Assembly (NCBI GenBank): GCA_025716855.1
Contig: JAIXMQ010000022.1
Location: 1 to 64,000, forward strand
Reading direction: 5' to 3'
Source of the DNA: Pilaira anomala
Lineage: Eukaryota; Mucoromycota; Mucoromycetes; Mucorales; Mucoraceae
DNA: 64,000 nt
Shown: positions 37,484 to 50,658 of the stretch, piece after piece
Position numbering within the stretch: the first letter of the stretch is position 1
Layout of the letters: each line of letters begins with the position of its first letter
Made by a program: the position numbers and the translations under genes
Notes under the pieces: generated by a model
The model's input: the letters and a program-made list of their open reading frames with translations, nothing else
Databases searched by the model: none
What the model was told of the DNA's origin: nothing

Positions 37484-40400
37484 ATTTCTCTAGTTTTAGT
37501 TGTTGTTATTATTTATTTGAAAGAATGGAAAGGTTAATTTATAAAAGTTATAAATGTCGTGTCATGAAGGAAAGTAATGTGTTTATATATATATATATAA
37601 ATTTTTTTTTTTTAAAAAAAAAAAAAAAGTTGAAAAAAAATGGTATAAGAAAGTGAAGAGTAAAGAAAAAAGAAAAAAAAAAAAAAAAAAAAGAAAGAAA
37701 GAAGAGAGATGAAGGGAAAAAAAAAAAAAAGGTGAAATAAAACACAATAGTAAATTAGTCCATTAAAATATATAAAAAAAAAAAAAAAAGGGGAGAGGGA
37801 AAATGTTGTTAAAAAAGATCGCTTTCTCATCTAATTGAGGCAAGAAACACAAGCTTTTTTGTACAACTTTTAAAAAGGAAAATGTTCACATTTTATTGTC
37901 TTTTATACAATGTACACAAAAAAAAAAAAAAAAAAAAGTATGAAAAAAAAAATATATATATATATGATATCACTTTACTTTTTTAAACACTTTTTTTTTT
38001 TTTTTTTTTTTGATTATGTGATTCTTTTCCTAATGTGTGTACGTTATGAGTAATTTATTTTTAACTTTTTTATCAGGGGAAAAGAATATTATACAGTTGT
38101 TGTTTGTGTTGGCGTATTTGAAATGAATGGGGTGGTTTATTATGTATAGATTCGTAGTACAAGATTTTTTTTTTACCTGAATCAAGCTAACACGAAAATT
38201 AATCGAAAGTCTTACCTTATTTTTATTTATCGCCAGTTTATATTTAATGTGTACCTGTAGTTACCAATCATAAACATTTGACATTTTCTTTTTTTAAATG
38301 AACACTTGGAAATTCCTTCTTTTTTTTTTCAATTGTTTTTATGATTTTTATAATGTGTTTTTATGTATCTGCAACACTTGTGGATAGAATCTTTTATTAT
38401 TTCTCTGTAAACCATGGACAGAAGAAGAAGAAGTGTGTGCTTCATTCTATCTCAAGATTATAGTTTAACTCAAAACTTGACAGCTCCACTGATCTCACTT
38501 GGATTATTCTTAAGCTTTCTTTATCATGGTGAATCCATATGGCAGTTCAATACTTGTATATATTTTAGCTTTGCATCATTATCAAGTATATATTCTCAAG
38601 ATATTTTTTTTACGTTTATACCATGGTAATTATTCGTTAGTTAGATCATGGAGGGAAACAATGGATTGGGTTACCTGTTTAAAAAAAAAAGGGAGGGGGG
38701 GGGGGAGGGAGAGGGGAATTATTTAATTGTACATACAAATATTCATTCCCTCAGAACCCAATTCTAACAAGTAACTATATTAAAGAATACCCTTTATTTC
38801 GGTAAATCATTTCCCAAGTCTAATTGAATCTTTCGAAAGTAGTAAGCGTTTTTCCGCCTAAAAAAAAAAAAACTTCTGTTAATGAGGCAATCTGGCAAAG
38901 AAACTTTGTCAAAAAGGCCGAGAAAATATCAAAACGATCAATCACCTCTTAACAAATGCATCTACTAATATTATATACAATAATAACGATATTTCTTTTT
39001 TCTTTTACTAATTGATTGCATTTATTATGTTTGATAGCTAAACACAATAAAAATCAGGCATGTCTATTTTGCATTTTCAAACAAACATAATGTATGTCAA
39101 AGGGGTGGAGGATGACAAGGAGTTCAATTATACACTTTCCCGAAAAAAAAAAAAAAATTACAAACACGAAACTCCTCTCTCTTGATCACTTTATTATATA
39201 AAAACCTTTCTAATTGAGCAAATATAATATCACCTGCAGGGCCTTTTTTATTTAGTCACGCAAACGTCAAATTGTAGTCTCTTTTCTTTATTGATCTGAA
39301 AAAAAAAAAAAAAAAAAAAAAAAGATTTTTACTGCTGGACTCTAAACTATTTGTACACTTCTGCAACATTTTGTGCTGCAATTGAATATGATTTTCATAC
39401 TACAAAAAAAAAAAAAAAAGAGATTAGGAATCAGCTAAAAATAAACATTTATAAAAATGTCAATCATACGTCTAATTACACATTGATCCGGTTACCCTGA
39501 AAGAACAAAGAAATTGATAAAGTTCTTCTAAAATTATATAGTTTTAAATATGCTGGCTTTGTTTGTACTACTAACTTTGTTTAAACCCGTCAGGATATAC
39601 AATTATTCAAAGGTTAGTAAATGGACTGTGTAATTTATTTTTTACCAATTAAGGTCGTATATACTAAGCTAATTTTAATATATATATAAAAGGAGTAAAA
39701 ACAAAAATAAAATCCATTCCTTCATCTCTCTCTCTCTCTCATGCCTTTTTTTAACAATACATTTCTTCTACTGTATACACAGCAGTCAAGTGCTCGATAC
39801 AATTTATTTCACAGTTATTGGTTATTTTCTCTCTCTCTCTCTCTCTCTTTGTCCCCCCCCCCCCAAAAAAAATAAAAAAATGCTATACCCAAATAATAAA
39901 TTGCATTATACCCAATTGTCTACTTGCCTCGTGCTAAATTAAAAAAAAAAAAAAAAGACTCTTATGTTTCAATGGAATCACAACACTTTTAAGAAACCCA
40001 AATCCGTGCATATATATATTTTATAATCATTAACTAAATTATAAAGAATAAATGTAGCTATTTCTTCTTTTTTTTTAACTCAATTGATTCAATTGAAACG
40101 TTAAAGAAAAAAGTAATCTAATAGACAGAGATAGAAAGAAAAAAAAAGCTTTTTTTAACTAATAGGGTGAAAGGGAATGTAAGCTAAAATGAAAGCTAAT
40201 AATATTCATTTTTATCAATCATTGTTGTTGTACAACATGTGGGCAAAAAAAAAATCTTCTGCTTCTTTTTTTTTTTGAGCGGTTTTTCATTTAACTTTAT
40301 GTAGCCACTCTTTTCAAAATGCCAAGAAAGAAAAACGGTTTTTCAATTCCAATATTAATTGTGAATAAATATACATTGGATCTTGAATAGTTAGAATTCT

Positions 40401-40707
40401 TGCAAAAGTGTAAAAGGTTTGTCTATGCACGCAAAAAAAAAGAGCTCTTGTGACCTGACACACATACACACACACTCTCTCTCTCTTTCTCTTAAATCCA
40501 AAAAAAACAAAACAAATGCATACATATGCTTGTGATCTTATCATGGTATTGAATATGCTTCAAATTTGTTAAAAACTGTAGCATAACCTAAATGCACGGA
40601 GTTCTTTTAGTCGTATAAACAAAAAAAAAAAAGGTTATAACTGAGTTTCAAGCGAAAAACTTTTTTTTTTTTTTTTTTTTTATAATTCCTCTTCACGTAA
40701 ACCCCAA
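37484..40707. other. Long non-coding region (3.2 kb) between divergent genes
   Basis: Shared upstream space of the CAMKL kinase and the WRAP53-like gene. Contains a T13/A15 junction at 37599-37628, many A/T runs, G runs near 38695-38703, (CT)n near 39727-39740 and 39831-39849, and a C run near 39853-39864. No exon recognised. Confidence 0.55.
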
Positions 40708-42484
40708 ATGACAGAAGAACCAATGGAAGAAGTACAGAGTACCATAATTGAAGAAACAGTACTTCAAGAACAACCTGCAGCAACAACTTATAGTGTATTT
40801 GTACCGGACTTTACGGTCCCTACAGGCACTATTATCAGCTCAACCTTTGATAGATACAACGAGAGTATACGAAGTTCGTTAGAAAAGGATATTGACATTA
40901 TTCAACAAAAAGTCGATCTCTCTTTACAGACTGAAAGTAATGATTTCTTTCGAAACGTCAAGTGGTAAAAGTAAAAAAACATGGTGATATATATATAAAT
41001 ATAGATCTGACCTTGTTGTACATGTATAGGTCGCCTGACGGATCCTATTTACTTTCGAATTCTGCTGATGATGTTCTTCGTTTATTTCAATTGTAAAACA
41101 CCCTTCCCCCCCCCCCAAAAAAAAAAGAGAGAGCCATATTATGATGATATATTAAATTATTTTAATTGATAGACCTAGTAATGTATACGAAGATAGTGAA
41201 AATGGAAACATAGTACTTCCAATGGAACCTATATTTGGTATTCGAGAAGGAGAAACTGTTTATGATTTTAGTTGGTTTCCGTCTATGAATGCACAAGGTA
41301 AGAATATGAATAACAAAGGGGGGGGGGGTGTTTTTTTTAAAAAAAATAAAAAAATGGCCTCATCTTTTTTTGACAGATCCTTCCACGTGTTGCTTTTTGA
41401 CGTCGGTTCGAGATCATCCAATTCAATTATGGGATCTGAGTACTAGAACAGTGCGTGCTTCTTATAGTGCAATCGATCATTGTGAGAGATTTATTGGACC
41501 CAATGTGATTTCATTTAATTTAGATGGATCAAAGTACGTTATTTCTATCAATTGAAAGAATACAATAACTCATTTTTTTTTTTTGGCAAGTGTAGAATTT
41601 ATTGTGGATATGAAAATATGATTGAAATATTTGATGTACATCGACCTGGACCCGACTCTAAAAAGATCCCTACGATCCCTAAACGAAAGAGTAAAAAAGG
41701 ACAAAAGGGAATCATCTCCTGTCTGGACTTTTGTCCTGATTATTCTGGATTATATGCTGCTGGTTCATACAATCGATCCATTGGAATTTATGATGAACTC
41801 AATCACGAATTATGTTTAAAATTAACTGGCTTTGAAGGCGGTGTCACTCAAGTCAAATTCTCAAAAGACGGTACTCTTTTATTCTCTGCTTCGCGTCACT
41901 CTGATTCTATCTTGTGTTGGGATATTCGTGATTCGGCTAATATCTTGTATGAATTACCTCGACCGGGTAAGACAAATCAGAGAATCAGTTTTGATTTGGA
42001 TGCTACTGGAAAATATTTAAGTACGGGTGATCAGTTTGGAAATGTTTTGATTTATGATATTTCTACTGGTGAACAAGAAAGTGTAGAAAAAAAGGATCGT
42101 TTAGTTCAAACATTTCATGGGCATGATGGTAATGATAATAATAATAAAAAAAAAAAAAAAATGTGGTGATGAATTATTTTTACTTATCTTTTTTTTTTTT
42201 CTTTTTTTTTAGATATCATTTCATGTGCAACGTTTAATCCTGTTTATCCCGTAATCGCAACTTGCTCGGGTCAACGTAAATTTAGATTACCAAAAGACAG
42301 TAGTGATGAAGAGGAAGAAGATGAAGAGAAATTAGTGATAGATAATTCATTAAAAACATGGAGATTACCAGGGCAATACGAATGGTACTCATATGAAAAT
42401 CAACATGATACCACTATGGACACAACTATTGATGATCAAGTAATTATAACTGAAGAAACAACAACAGTTGTCATAGAAACATGA
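40708..42484 (+). CDS. WD40 protein of the WRAP53/TCAB1 family
   Basis: Six exons (40708-40964, 41030-41092, 41173-41297, 41377-41533, 41596-42128, 42213-42484) give 468 residues. In animals TCAB1/WRAP53 binds CAB-box RNAs, bringing telomerase RNA and scaRNAs to Cajal bodies. Matches to the family run throughout: WSPDGSYLLSNSADDVLRLF, GETVYDFSWFPSMNAQDP, SVRDHPIQLWDLSTRTVRAS, IYCGYENMIEIFDVHRPG, KGIISCLDFCPDYSGLYAAG, SYNRSIGIYD, CWDIRDSANILYEL, NQRISFDLDATGKYLSTGDQ and ATCSGQRKF. These follow the human order. An acidic N-terminus precedes the beta-propeller and a DEEEEDEE stretch follows SGQRKF as in animals. The exon 5 donor is embedded near AT repeats. Ascomycete yeasts lack a clear orthologue as far as I recall. 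Confidence 0.9.
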
Positions 42485-42584
42485 AAAAAAAAAAAAAAAA
42501 ATAGATACCCCCACCAACAATGCAATAAATAAATAAAAAAAAATTACTCAAAAAAAAAATTTTTTTTTTTTATTATTATTATTT

Positions 42585-44042
42585 TTATGTCAATTCATAT
42601 TCAGGATCAAATAATGTACTAACACTTTCACCAAAATGAATTCTTCTAATTGCTTCAGCAAAGAGTGCTGCTACAGGCAAAATCTTGAATTTACTACACT
42701 TTAAAATATGTTCATCTTGAGGTACAGAATCACTCACAATCACATGATCTAAATAACTTTGTTGAATTCTCTCAACCGCATCTCCAGATAAAACCGCATG
42801 TGTAATTAATGCATAGATTTTAGTTGCTCCATTCTCGTGTAAAAGTTTCGCGGCTTTGGTTATGGTAAATGATGTATCGGCAATATCGTCAATTAAAATA
42901 CATACTTTATCACGTACATCGCCTACCAACATTAAGTCATGCTTTTGAGGTTTATCAGGTCGACGACGTTCTTTATGAATAAGTGCGAAATCCATATGTA
43001 GTTTCTCGGCAATGGATGTTGCTCTACCGTATATATATATATATATATATACAAATGTCAGTCATATTTATACAACCTGTGAGACTACTATTACTTTTTA
43101 CCTCTTGGCTCCACCAGCATCAGGAGAAACAATCACAGCTTCTAAATAATCTGGAATATTACGATAAATATATCTTCCCATAGAAGGCAATGAAGATAAA
43201 TTATCTACTGGACAATCAAAGAAACCTTGAAACTACCACAAAAAAAAAAAAAAAGAATAAACATAAAAATCATTTTCATATATATAAAAAAAAAAACTAA
43301 ACTTACTTGAGGATCATGCAAATCCATTGTAATAATATGATCGGCACCTGAAAGCAATTTTTTTTTTTTTTAGTTTTTAATAAAAATAAACCCTCCTTCT
43401 CCTCCTCCCTTCGATCATTCATTCTTTACCTGCACAAGTTAATAATTCAGCAATCAAAGTACCTGATCTTACAACCCATTGTTTATATCCATCATTCACA
43501 TTGGTATTATTTACTTTCTTTCCATTAATAGCAATTGAATTTTTAGATCCGTTCCCACCCAACATAATCTGTTGGCCCATTTCCAAATCATTCGATAATC
43601 TAGAAAAGACAGTAGGTGAAATAGCGGGTTGAAATGGATTCTCTATGATTTCATTCTTTGGCGAAGAAGGTGTTGTCTTTGGTGAAGAAGGGACGGTCAT
43701 GGGGGGAGGTCGAATAAAAGGAGCTCCTGAGCGTTTAAAAGGTGCATCCGGTTGTCTTGAATAAGGAAAGAAAGGAATCACCGCTGTCACTTTACGTGCT
43801 GACGCCGTTTGACAGGCTTGAATCATAATCAATAACTCGAAAAAGTTATCATTCACATGGCCACACCCTGACTGAATAATATAAACGTCTTGTTCACGTA
43901 CACTTTCAAATAATTCAACGCTCGTCTCGTTATTACTGAATTTTTGTAAACGCGATTTGCCAGGTTCAATACCTAAACGATCGCAGATTTCTTGAACAAG
44001 CTTGGGATGGCTCGATCCACCTAAAATAACGGGTCCTTTCAT
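42585..44042 (-). CDS. Ribose-phosphate pyrophosphokinase (PRPP synthetase) with internal insertion
   Basis: Makes PRPP from ribose-5-phosphate and ATP for nucleotide, His and Trp synthesis. Four exons (44042-43430, 43347-43307, 43232-43102, 43023-42585) give 407 residues against about 320 for the basic enzyme. Motifs: [40 protein letters not shown], then [22 protein letters not shown] and the PRPP loop [14 protein letters not shown]. About 85 extra residues, Pro/Ser-rich ([14 protein letters not shown] ...), lie between GAPF and [16 protein letters not shown]. Insertions at this place are known in fungal PRS1/PRS5-type subunits, which act in hetero-oligomers and in cell-integrity signalling. 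Convergent with WRAP53-like gene, only 100 bp apart. Confidence 0.93.
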
Positions 44043-46287
44043 TTATTAGTTTAACTGATAAGAAAAAGAAAAAAAAAAAAGAGAAGAAAAAATTTGTTGA
44101 GATTGTTGTGTCACATCTTAAAGTGAGATTACCAGCACCGCGACGTCACATTGACTTTACTTGTTCCTAACTAGAAAGATATATTTCTTCTTCCTGTTCT
44201 TAAAAAAAGATCGATGGATCCTTAGAAAGATAACTTTAGAATATGAAACTTAATGTAAAGCATTTTGAAGGATAAAAATAAAACCAAAGAGTGAGTATAT
44301 TAGTAAATAAAAATATGGTAGCTAGAGTTGATTTATTATTTTAAGAGGCGTAACAATGATAAGATGTATATAATATGCATTTCTTCTTCCCTGGATCTAC
44401 TACCGTGGAGTCCCCCAAAAATTTGAAAAGACCTCTTACCGAACAAAATCATCTAACTAAACTCATATAATTGTATCCTATCTAAAGGATTAAGTTGGAC
44501 TCTCCTTACATTCGGGAAGATTGTTTATAGTTCCTTTACTACAATGACAATTCCCAAAGACTTTAAAGTTGAACGACCATCTATAGTAATTGAAGCTAGA
44601 CTTTCATTGAAAAATGATTTTATGTCCATCTTGAATTCGCTGAGGCTTGGTTTCTAGTATAGAATAGCAATTATAATGAGTTAAAAGCCAAATTCAATGG
44701 CTGATCGGATGTTTCTTTTTCTAAAATTCATTTCTAGAATTGTCATTCAAGGTGTGTTCCCAGTAGGGATCCAGACGATAAGAATTTGTTAAACACTTAA
44801 AATTATCGTGATTAAAAAAAAAAAAAAAAGCTTAAATTAAACTTCAATAGGCATATCTTAAAGTATACTCTTCTTCTAGAAAAGTCTTTAACTCATCATC
44901 TTCGAACTTGTTTATGACATGTCTAACTGCTTTTTTGAATCGTTCTTCGCCGTACGCTCTTGTTTCGAAACCAAACTTCAGACAAACCATTCAGGAATTT
45001 ACAAGTCAGCCAGAAGACTGACCGACCATTCAGATCATTTTACGATTTATTGTCGTCTTTGAATATCTGTGGGTTAAAAAGTCTGTCAGACTCAATGATT
45101 ACCCACCAGCTAGTTGGATTCTATATACACAGAAACTATTGTCACTTGCATTATCAAAAATAAAGTTGGACATAGACACCAATACGCTAAAGACTAGCTG
45201 CGGGTATGCTCATTTGACAGCATAAAGATAACATCTTAACGAAAGGAACAAGGAAGCTAGACCATTGACATGATGATCTGGAAGGAGAGAACTATCACAA
45301 AAACAGAAGACAAGTAATTTGCCATTGCATCAACAGGGGGGGGGGGGACACCGGTATGGGCATAGCTCTCTCACCTCATCTACTAGTAAATGACCAAGAG
45401 AGGGAAATAATCCACATGACACGTTTGGACTCCCATAGGTTGTTAAACCTTGACAAGTTTCAATAAAACTTAGAGGTATCTTCTCTATTCCAAGCCAAGA
45501 CAGAGTCAATGCTTTAAAGCAAGTACACAGTGGATACTTTTATAAACAGATAAAATGTGAAGGGATTTAATCAAACGCGTCATCTCATACCGTCGCAAGT
45601 TAACGATGCCGTATGTTGCTTAAAATTTTACGAGATAGAAGAATTAGTCTTGTGTTCACAATTGTGTTTACCATTGCATATTAACCATATAAATATAAGT
45701 TATGAAGAATGGGAGGTGTTTTAATGAGTGATATAGCAAAAGAGAAAGAGAAAAAGAAAAAAGTTCAACAAAAAAAAAAAGTGAATAAATAATCAAACCT
45801 ATTTGCCATGTATCATATGACTTACAAGAACTTGCCAAAAACAAATGTACCCGTGTAACGACATAAGATCAACAAATGGAGACATTGACATTGGATAGTT
45901 TAAAGAACAGACCTTGAGTAATAAATGACTCTTTATGGGGGGGGGGAGGGTTTGATTCCTTGAAAATCCATATGTAATGTAATAAGTTTTTCTGTCCATT
46001 ACTCTTCTAGTGATATTATGTATACGTCAAGTTAAAATGCATTCATTGAATTTGTAATCAATCAATCAATAAAAAAAAAGAAATATCTCATTATGATTTA
46101 TTTTGACACCACGATAAAAACAAAACAATTTTTTTTTTTTCACTTTTTTTTTTTATCTCTTTTCGTATTAACTCGCTTTAAACTTACTCGTTTTAAACCA
46201 GTATATTTTCTACCGACCCTCTTGCTTTAAAAGCCTTTGACTCTACCTATCATACCATTATATTTTGTTATTTAGTACTTTACTCTA
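44043..46287. other. Divergent intergenic region with mixed composition
   Basis: 2.2 kb between the PRPP synthetase and the kinase-like gene. From about 44340 to 45720 the DNA has far fewer homopolymers and is less AT-rich than other spacers, resembling the decayed island at 50.4-57.7 kb. It includes G runs near 45336 and 45938. It reads like old, degenerate sequence, but I could not identify a source. The last 270 bp hold poly-T tracts and presumably the promoter of 46288. Confidence 0.5.
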
Positions 46288-48583
46288 ATGAACACTCGAC
46301 GTAACATGACGACCCGAAGCGACATTAACAAAAGTGACCAAGCTAATAAGGCACGTCAAACTATTAACAAACGAATGACTCGTTCTTCTGTCCCACAGAT
46401 ACCTACCTATATTAAAAACACTGCACCTTGTTCTTCTAAACCCTCTGTTAAACGAACTGCTGCTGGCAAGGTATCTTTTGGTTCTCAGCAAGACTCGCCC
46501 GTTTGTCTTGATGATAATGATTACGTAAATGAACCTTCTTCCTCCACTGGTCATTATACTAATGAAATTGAGTCTTTGGATATTGCAAATCGTGATGTTC
46601 ATATGTCTAGTGATATTGAATACTATCTTCATGTTGGTCCTGAAGGTAGAAAAACATTCTTTTATACATTAAAATGATATTAATGTTCTTTCATTTACTT
46701 TATCAAATATTCAGCCAATACTTTCGATGAATCAGATCCAAATATTTATGAATCCAAAGGTACAGAAATAAATATGTACATCTTTACATATGTATATGTA
46801 TGTAAATAAAATTAACTCTTTTTTTTTACTAGAATCTTACCTTACTGATGATCACATGAACGAAGAATCTTATAAACCCACTCCTACTAAAGTCTCTAGG
46901 AGGAATTCCATATCCAGACAAGCACCTTCAAAAGTTACTAAAAAGACTAGTAATGTTACCAAATCTACAAAGAACCCTGTAGGACCATATAGAAAAATTT
47001 CTAAAGCCTCTGAACAAGGCCCCATTAAAAGATCGACCCGACATTCTACTGCTGCTACTGGTGTTGGTTTTGCTTTTAACAGTTCTGCTTCTATTGGTCC
47101 AGCTTCTACACACCCTTCCCAGCATTCTACTGATCCTGTCATCTTTATGGAACCCAAATTCTCACCAGCTGTTAATTTTGCTTTTACTCGTTCTGCTCGT
47201 TCTTCTCGTTCTGCCCAACTTATTGCCAAGAAAGCATTCCACAATAACACTGCAAACATAGACAACTCACTTCAAACTGCTCCCACTATTTCTTCCATCA
47301 CGAATACTGCTAATAAGGTCAATCTCCCTAAGAACGACGCTGTACCCATCCGTTGTTCCAAAAGAAATGCCGCCAGACGTATCTCACATGATATTTCAAA
47401 ACCCTGTATTGATTCTATTTGTTCAAATGAGCCTGCTATCAAATTACAACCGGAAGCTAAGGCTACTGTCGAAAAAGATACTTCTAAAAATACTGCTCGT
47501 AAATCTTTAAGTCGTACTTCTCGACGTGCTGCTGCTGAAATTGCAGCTAAGGCTATTACCGAGTCAATTAAACTTCCTCCTCTTCATGTTGTTAATGAAT
47601 CTGATGATGATATCTATGAAGCTCGTATTGACAATACTGAACCTGATGGTGGCGAAATAAAGTCGAATGGTGAAGAATATCTACAGATGATTTTAAATGA
47701 CCCTATACTCGCATCATTTCGAATTGAAAATCGTGATCTTGTTGTAGATGGCCGAATAATTGGTGAAGGACAGACTGGTATAGTCACCCTGGGTTCTTAC
47801 CGTGGACTACCTGTTGCCTGCAAGACTAAAAGATCTCGAGTGAACAAAGCATCATTTTATTCCGACATATTCAGAGAGATTACCTATGCGCAAATACTTA
47901 AATACTGTCGGTTCACTAACAATTATATTGGGTGGACTTATTGCGAATCACATGAAGTAGAGCCAGATGTACCAGAAACCAAAAAACATAAAAAGTTGTA
48001 CTTAGTTCAACGCTTTATTGAAAACGGTGATGCCAGAAGCTATATCAATAATCGTGCTGCTGCTTTTGGGTTTTTTGAAGTGTTACAAGCAGCTCTTTGC
48101 TTATTTACCGCGTTGAATGACATTCATGGTCATGACATTGGTTTAGTTGACCTCAAGCTTGAAAACTTTTTAATTGATCATTCTGGCACAGGTTTCTTAA
48201 CCGACTTTGGTTCCAGTATTAGCTTTTTCGGTCGTGAAAAAGTTGATCTAGACGAAGAAAAGGTAGCTTGGACTGTTTCAGTTTCTGCCCCCGAGATGAT
48301 TAAAGACCATTCGTTTACGAAGGCTTCTGATGTCTTTATGGCGACACTGATCATTTCAGAGCTGATGACAGCTGATCTTACTGACAACGAGTTTAGAAAA
48401 AAGGTCTTGAGAAGAAAGCCAGATGGGGACGTTTCCTTCTCGCCCGAGCTCATCGATCCTTCCTTTAGCAGGCTCTTTCAATTGTTGGAATTGGGTCTTG
48501 CGAATGATCCTGCAGATCGCCCAACTGCTGGTGAAATGCTTGATGGCTTTTTCCAAGCAAAACAAAGCCCAAGTGCGGATTGA
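46288..48583 (+). CDS. Divergent protein-kinase-like protein with Ser/Lys/Arg-rich N-terminus
   Basis: Three exons (46288-46645, 46715-46759, 46833-48583) give 717 residues. Residues 1 to about 420 are low-complexity and basic, with recurring (K/R)RSTR, SRR and ARR patches and an acidic stretch just before the domain. The kinase-like domain (about 430-700) has IIGEGQTGIVTLGSYRGLPV, the ATP lysine in ACKTK, then GLVDLKLENFLID where HRD normally sits (His and Arg are replaced, the Asp, Lys and Asn remain), TDFGSS (DFG kept), SAPEMI (APE kept) and DPADRPTAGEMLDGFF. Key catalytic residues are therefore present, but it is a non-RD kinase unlike any family I can name. Domain order resembles TKL-like kinases. 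Substrate unknown. Confidence 0.8.
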
Positions 48584-48756
48584 AGATTTTTTTTTAGTTT
48601 AAAATAAATAAAAATTTTTTTTTAAAAAAAAAATGTTTAGTTTGAAGAAGAATTAATGCGAATGGATTGAAAGGTATGATTTTTTATTTTATACATTATT
48701 ATTAAATATTACAAAGAAAAAAAAAAAAGAGTTAAAAAAATATAGGAAAACATATA

Positions 48757-50353
48757 TTACAATGAGTCGAAATCAATACTTCTAAAATCAACTTCTCGTT
48801 TCACAAGTTCAAATACTAAGAAACCTACACTTGTAGCAGGTACCACACGAATAACTGTACTTCCAAATTCTTGATATAAAAAAGTTCTCCAACTCCCTCC
48901 ATTAAGTTTAACTTGCAGTTTACATTGTTCCCATGTACGTTTATACAATTCATTTACTGGCTCTTTTTTCGTTTTATTGGCAAATTCTGATTGTCCTTCT
49001 GCGATATAAAATATACTATGAATTTTTGACAGTGGTTGTTCGATTATTTGATATGCCTAAATGTAAAATTAAATGAGTAAAACTATGTAATTTATTAAGA
49101 GATGAATACAATACCACTGCTGCTGCTGCACCTGCAAGAATAACAAACAAAGGCTCTAACATTAAAGGTGGTCTTTCCGCAGACTTTCCTGACTCGGATA
49201 TAATTCGATGCTTATCCTCTTCATTCATATCATGAACTTCCATCCAGCCCTTTTCAATCTCGTTTAATGTCTTTCTTGAATCCACATGTAATCCATACAT
49301 TTCGTCTAAAAAGTAATAGTACCCTTGTTGCTTAACCCATTCGAATGTCGCAAAAAATAAACCACAGGCTAACGAATCCTAATCACAAATGTTAATCGAA
49401 AAATTTGATATCGTTCATATCCAATTGAATTACCCTCATTAAGGTCAATGTAAACCCACGATAGGCACTTGCGATACCCAGTTCTTTAAGTGTCGACTTC
49501 GCGAATTGGTACATGGATTTATGCTTTCCCTCTAGTAAATCACTGACTTCAAATCGAACTTTTAATGAATCTAGGGGTGCAGCAACAATAGACTGTGCGG
49601 CACCAGCAAGACATCCTGAAAAAATTAAGGTTTCTTTTAGTAAAAAATAAAATAAAGTAGATGGCGAATTTTATAATAGCATACCTGCCATGAAAACTGA
49701 AGAATAAGGTGGAGGTGGAAAAGGTCTATGCAATTGAAAGGCACTGGGTGGATGGAATATAGGCAATGTTGCAATATAAGTGGTATAAAGTACAGTACCT
49801 ATCAAGGTATTCGCAAATAAAGGTGGAAATATATGACGCGGTATAAAATTCCACTGAGAGTAATAAAGTTAATATCATGTCGATTCTTATTTAATTTCCA
49901 GTTTAAATTACCCCTTTTGTTTTCACAGCATGGGAAATCATACCAATCGAAGTATACCGAAATGAGAATCTCTTCGAAGATAGATCATCTATAGGCATGA
50001 GAGCTCTTGCCATGATGAGATAATCAACTCGTAATGGTCGAAACAACTAAACGTAGTCGTTAAAGGTAAAGTTGTAAAAAAGGATATCTGAATATTTTGT
50101 TTACCTTGATAGGAGTTCGGTAGAATAGATATAAACTTTGCATCATTAATGTTCGAGCGATAGCTGTCGTTCCACCAACTGAAGTAACTTCTTTTGCTTT
50201 CTTTTTCTTTTGTTGTATTGCTCTATATGATATCGCATTTTTATAAGGTGTTTGTAAAAATGTTGGAATATTTCTACTGGAGAATTGTGTCGGTTGCCAT
50301 TTTTTAGTCGTATCGTAAGTAGTTGCAACCGGCTCTATGACAGGAGATGCCAT
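48757..50353 (-). CDS. Mitochondrial-carrier-family protein (divergent)
   Basis: Six exons (50353-50105, 50046-49912, 49853-49685, 49615-49434, 49378-49115, 49056-48757) give 432 residues. The second repeat keeps a recognisable carrier signature PLDSLKVRFE with GCLAGAAQSIVAA before it and SAYRGFTLTLMRDS after it. The first (RPLRVDYLIMARAL) and third (EQPLSKIHSIFY) repeats are degenerate. An N-terminal extension of about 80 residues is basic, and about 65 extra residues lie between repeats two and three. The end, SWRTFLYQEFGSTVIRVVPATSVGFLVFELVKR, fits the last carrier helix. Inner mitochondrial membrane transport is likely; substrate unknown. Confidence 0.82.
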
Positions 50354-50498
50354 AGTTTACTTGTAAAGAAAGAACAACAATGTTTGAAAATATAATAAAA
50401 AGAAGGCAAATAATTTTCCCCCTCTCTCTTGTTTAAACCCTTGAGCATTTGATCAAATTCAGGGCCAAAAAGTTTATTCGAACAGGTCACAAAAAAAA

Positions 50499-50532
<34 letters not shown>

Positions 50533-50658
50533 TTAAGAAATCAGAGATATCCGGCATAAATATGTGTCATTTCCAAAACCGAAAAATTCCTAATTGTATG
50601 TCTATAAAAGCAGGTCAAAAACAGGTGCATCACTTGATCTTCAATTCTTTTATAAACT

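Noticed and set aside
44960..45163. 67-residue open frame in the 44-46 kb spacer
   Set aside because: No family, no codon bias and it sits in degenerate DNA.
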